A DNA stretch of 64,000 nt from Bacilli bacterium (GTDB taxonomy: Bacteria; Bacillota_I; Bacilli_A; RF39; UBA660), in assembly GCA_017484065.1 (NCBI GenBank), contig JAFUTX010000004.1, positions 1 through 64,000 of the forward strand, in the 5' to 3' direction. Each line of letters starts with the position of its first letter. Position 1 is the stretch's first letter. The notes under the pieces are model-generated. The model had not been told where the DNA came from. It did no database searches and saw only the letters and a list, made by a program, of their open reading frames with translations. The position numbers were made by a program, and so were the translations under genes. Shown here piece after piece: positions 63,323-64,000 of the stretch.

Positions 63323-64000
63323 ATGTCTAAATATAAAAAAATAACATATATAATTTTAATAATAACATTAATAGTAATAGGGACCTCTTTAGCTTTATGG
63401 ATAAGAATTAGAGAACAAAACGGTAAAAATGAAGTAGCAAGTACTTGTATATCATTAGAAATAGATAGAAATACTGAAGGGGATGCTATAACTATGGATG
63501 ATGCGTTTCCTCTAACTGATATAGATGGTTTAAAAGAGAAAAGATATACTTTTACTATTGTAAATGGATGTAGTAGCTATATATTTTACAATATTAATTT
63601 AGAAAGTTTAACTAGTGTAGCTGAAGAAGAAAGAATACCAATAGAGTATATTAAAGCAATAATAGATAATAACCCTCCAATTACACTAAATAACTATGAT
63701 GAGGTAAATTCACTACTATCAAGTGGAACTGCTTATGATACTAGAATGTTAGATAATGGAATACTTTATGGTAACGAAAGTAGAACCTTTAACTTAAAAT
63801 TATGGTTAGATGAAGATACACCTAAAGATTATATGGAACATGCATATGAAGCAAAAGTAACTGTATATGGAGAATTAATGAAAATAGATTATGGTCCAGT
63901 AAATGCAGTAACTTACCTTACTAATAAAGTATCTACTGATAATGATTTAGTATATGATGATGCTATTGATACTGAAAATGAAGCTAATAACAATATTAGA
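63323..64000 (+). CDS. TasA-like surface protein, 5' part (runs off window)
   Basis: 226 residues visible. Membrane helix at about 8-24 ending SLALWIRIREQ, then a TasA-like beta domain (CISLEIDRNT, FTIVNGCSSYIFYNIN, LKLWLDEDTPKDYMEH). From about 193 it starts the WRIIGV-type domain (VNAVTYLTNKVST...NNNIR), cut by the window end. So it combines the head of the protein at 1881 with the domain of the one at 53061. TTAGGTAGTG precedes the ATG. Confidence 0.75.
   Translation, partial: MSKYKKITYIILIITLIVIGTSLALWIRIREQNGKNEVASTCISLEIDRNTEGDAITMDDAFPLTDIDGLKEKRYTFTIVNGCSSYIFYNINLESLTSVAEEERIPIEYIKAIIDNNPPITLNNYDEVNSLLSSGTAYDTRMLDNGILYGNESRTFNLKLWLDEDTPKDYMEHAYEAKVTVYGELMKIDYGPVNAVTYLTNKVSTDNDLVYDDAIDTENEANNNIR

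Noticed and set aside
1-64000. tRNA genes, rRNA genes or CRISPR arrays
   Set aside because: No GGTTCRANTCC arm with matching acceptor stem, no rRNA-like GC-rich block and no regularly spaced direct repeats were seen. The GTGCACAT and TTAGATACGTT repeats are too few and lack spacers.

Overview
The window is a very AT-rich bacterial chromosome segment with Bacillota-type gene order: rpsF-ssb-rpsR, hpf-secA, tilS-ftsH, rplI-dnaB, uvrB. It has AAGGAGG-type ribosome binding sites, Sigma-A-like promoters (TTGnnn, 17 bp, TATAAT) and short hairpin plus T-run terminators. Trp is written TGG, at least two genes end in TGA, and prfB carries the RF2 programmed frameshift, so this is the standard code and not the mycoplasma code. 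ThyX, TasA-like and InlB-repeat surface proteins and a SecA 3'-end mobile element fit a gut-type, low-GC Bacilli lineage (RF39/Erysipelotrichia-like). That placement is an inference from gene content.

Layout. 1-8 kb: remnants of an Rpn nuclease gene, rpsF-ssb-rpsR, a small HTH gene, an InlB-repeat surface protein, TetR plus a thioredoxin-like protein, a cold-shock protein, hpf and secA. 7.9-18.35 kb: an integrative mobilizable element inserted in the 3' end of secA. It is bounded by a 44-bp imperfect repeat of the secA tail and carries matching 19-bp arm repeats near both ends. It holds two tyrosine integrases, an excisionase, a winged-helix protein, a MobV relaxase, a Vat-type acetyltransferase and a large helicase. 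18.35-19.65 kb: what looks like a second, decayed element with different 11-bp arm repeats, carrying a queuosine-salvage (DUF2419) gene. 19.7-39 kb: an accessory block with a methyltransferase, an HTH/ABC/lipoprotein export module, a class III Fic protein, LysR, a nucleotide/DNA-base cluster (Nudix, dCMP deaminase, thymine-modification-family protein, DUF1848, Tag glycosylase), and a second nucleotide-type cluster (NrtR-like Nudix, histidine phosphatase, Ttd14-like NTPase-CYTH, nucleotidyltransferase). Remnants of surface-protein genes lie among them. secA and prfB, often adjacent in Bacillota, are separated here by this 31-kb block.

39-63 kb is mostly core: prfB, a coiled-coil protein, a Bax-inhibitor-1 protein, tilS-ftsH, ung, an HD hydrolase, rlmH-walJ-like-dnaB-rplI (minus strand), uvrB, a second Fic protein, a YitT protein and thyX. 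Two paralogous loci at 43.1-43.4 and 52.5-52.8 kb each encode a 26-residue hydrophobic peptide on the minus strand and a convergent short RNA on the plus strand. They look like undescribed par/Fst-style type I toxin-antitoxin modules and are the most distinctive find. The window ends with an orphan RelB-like antitoxin beside a broken YafQ-like toxin, a double-HTH regulator and the start of another TasA-like surface protein. That protein shares its domains with the one at 53.06 kb.
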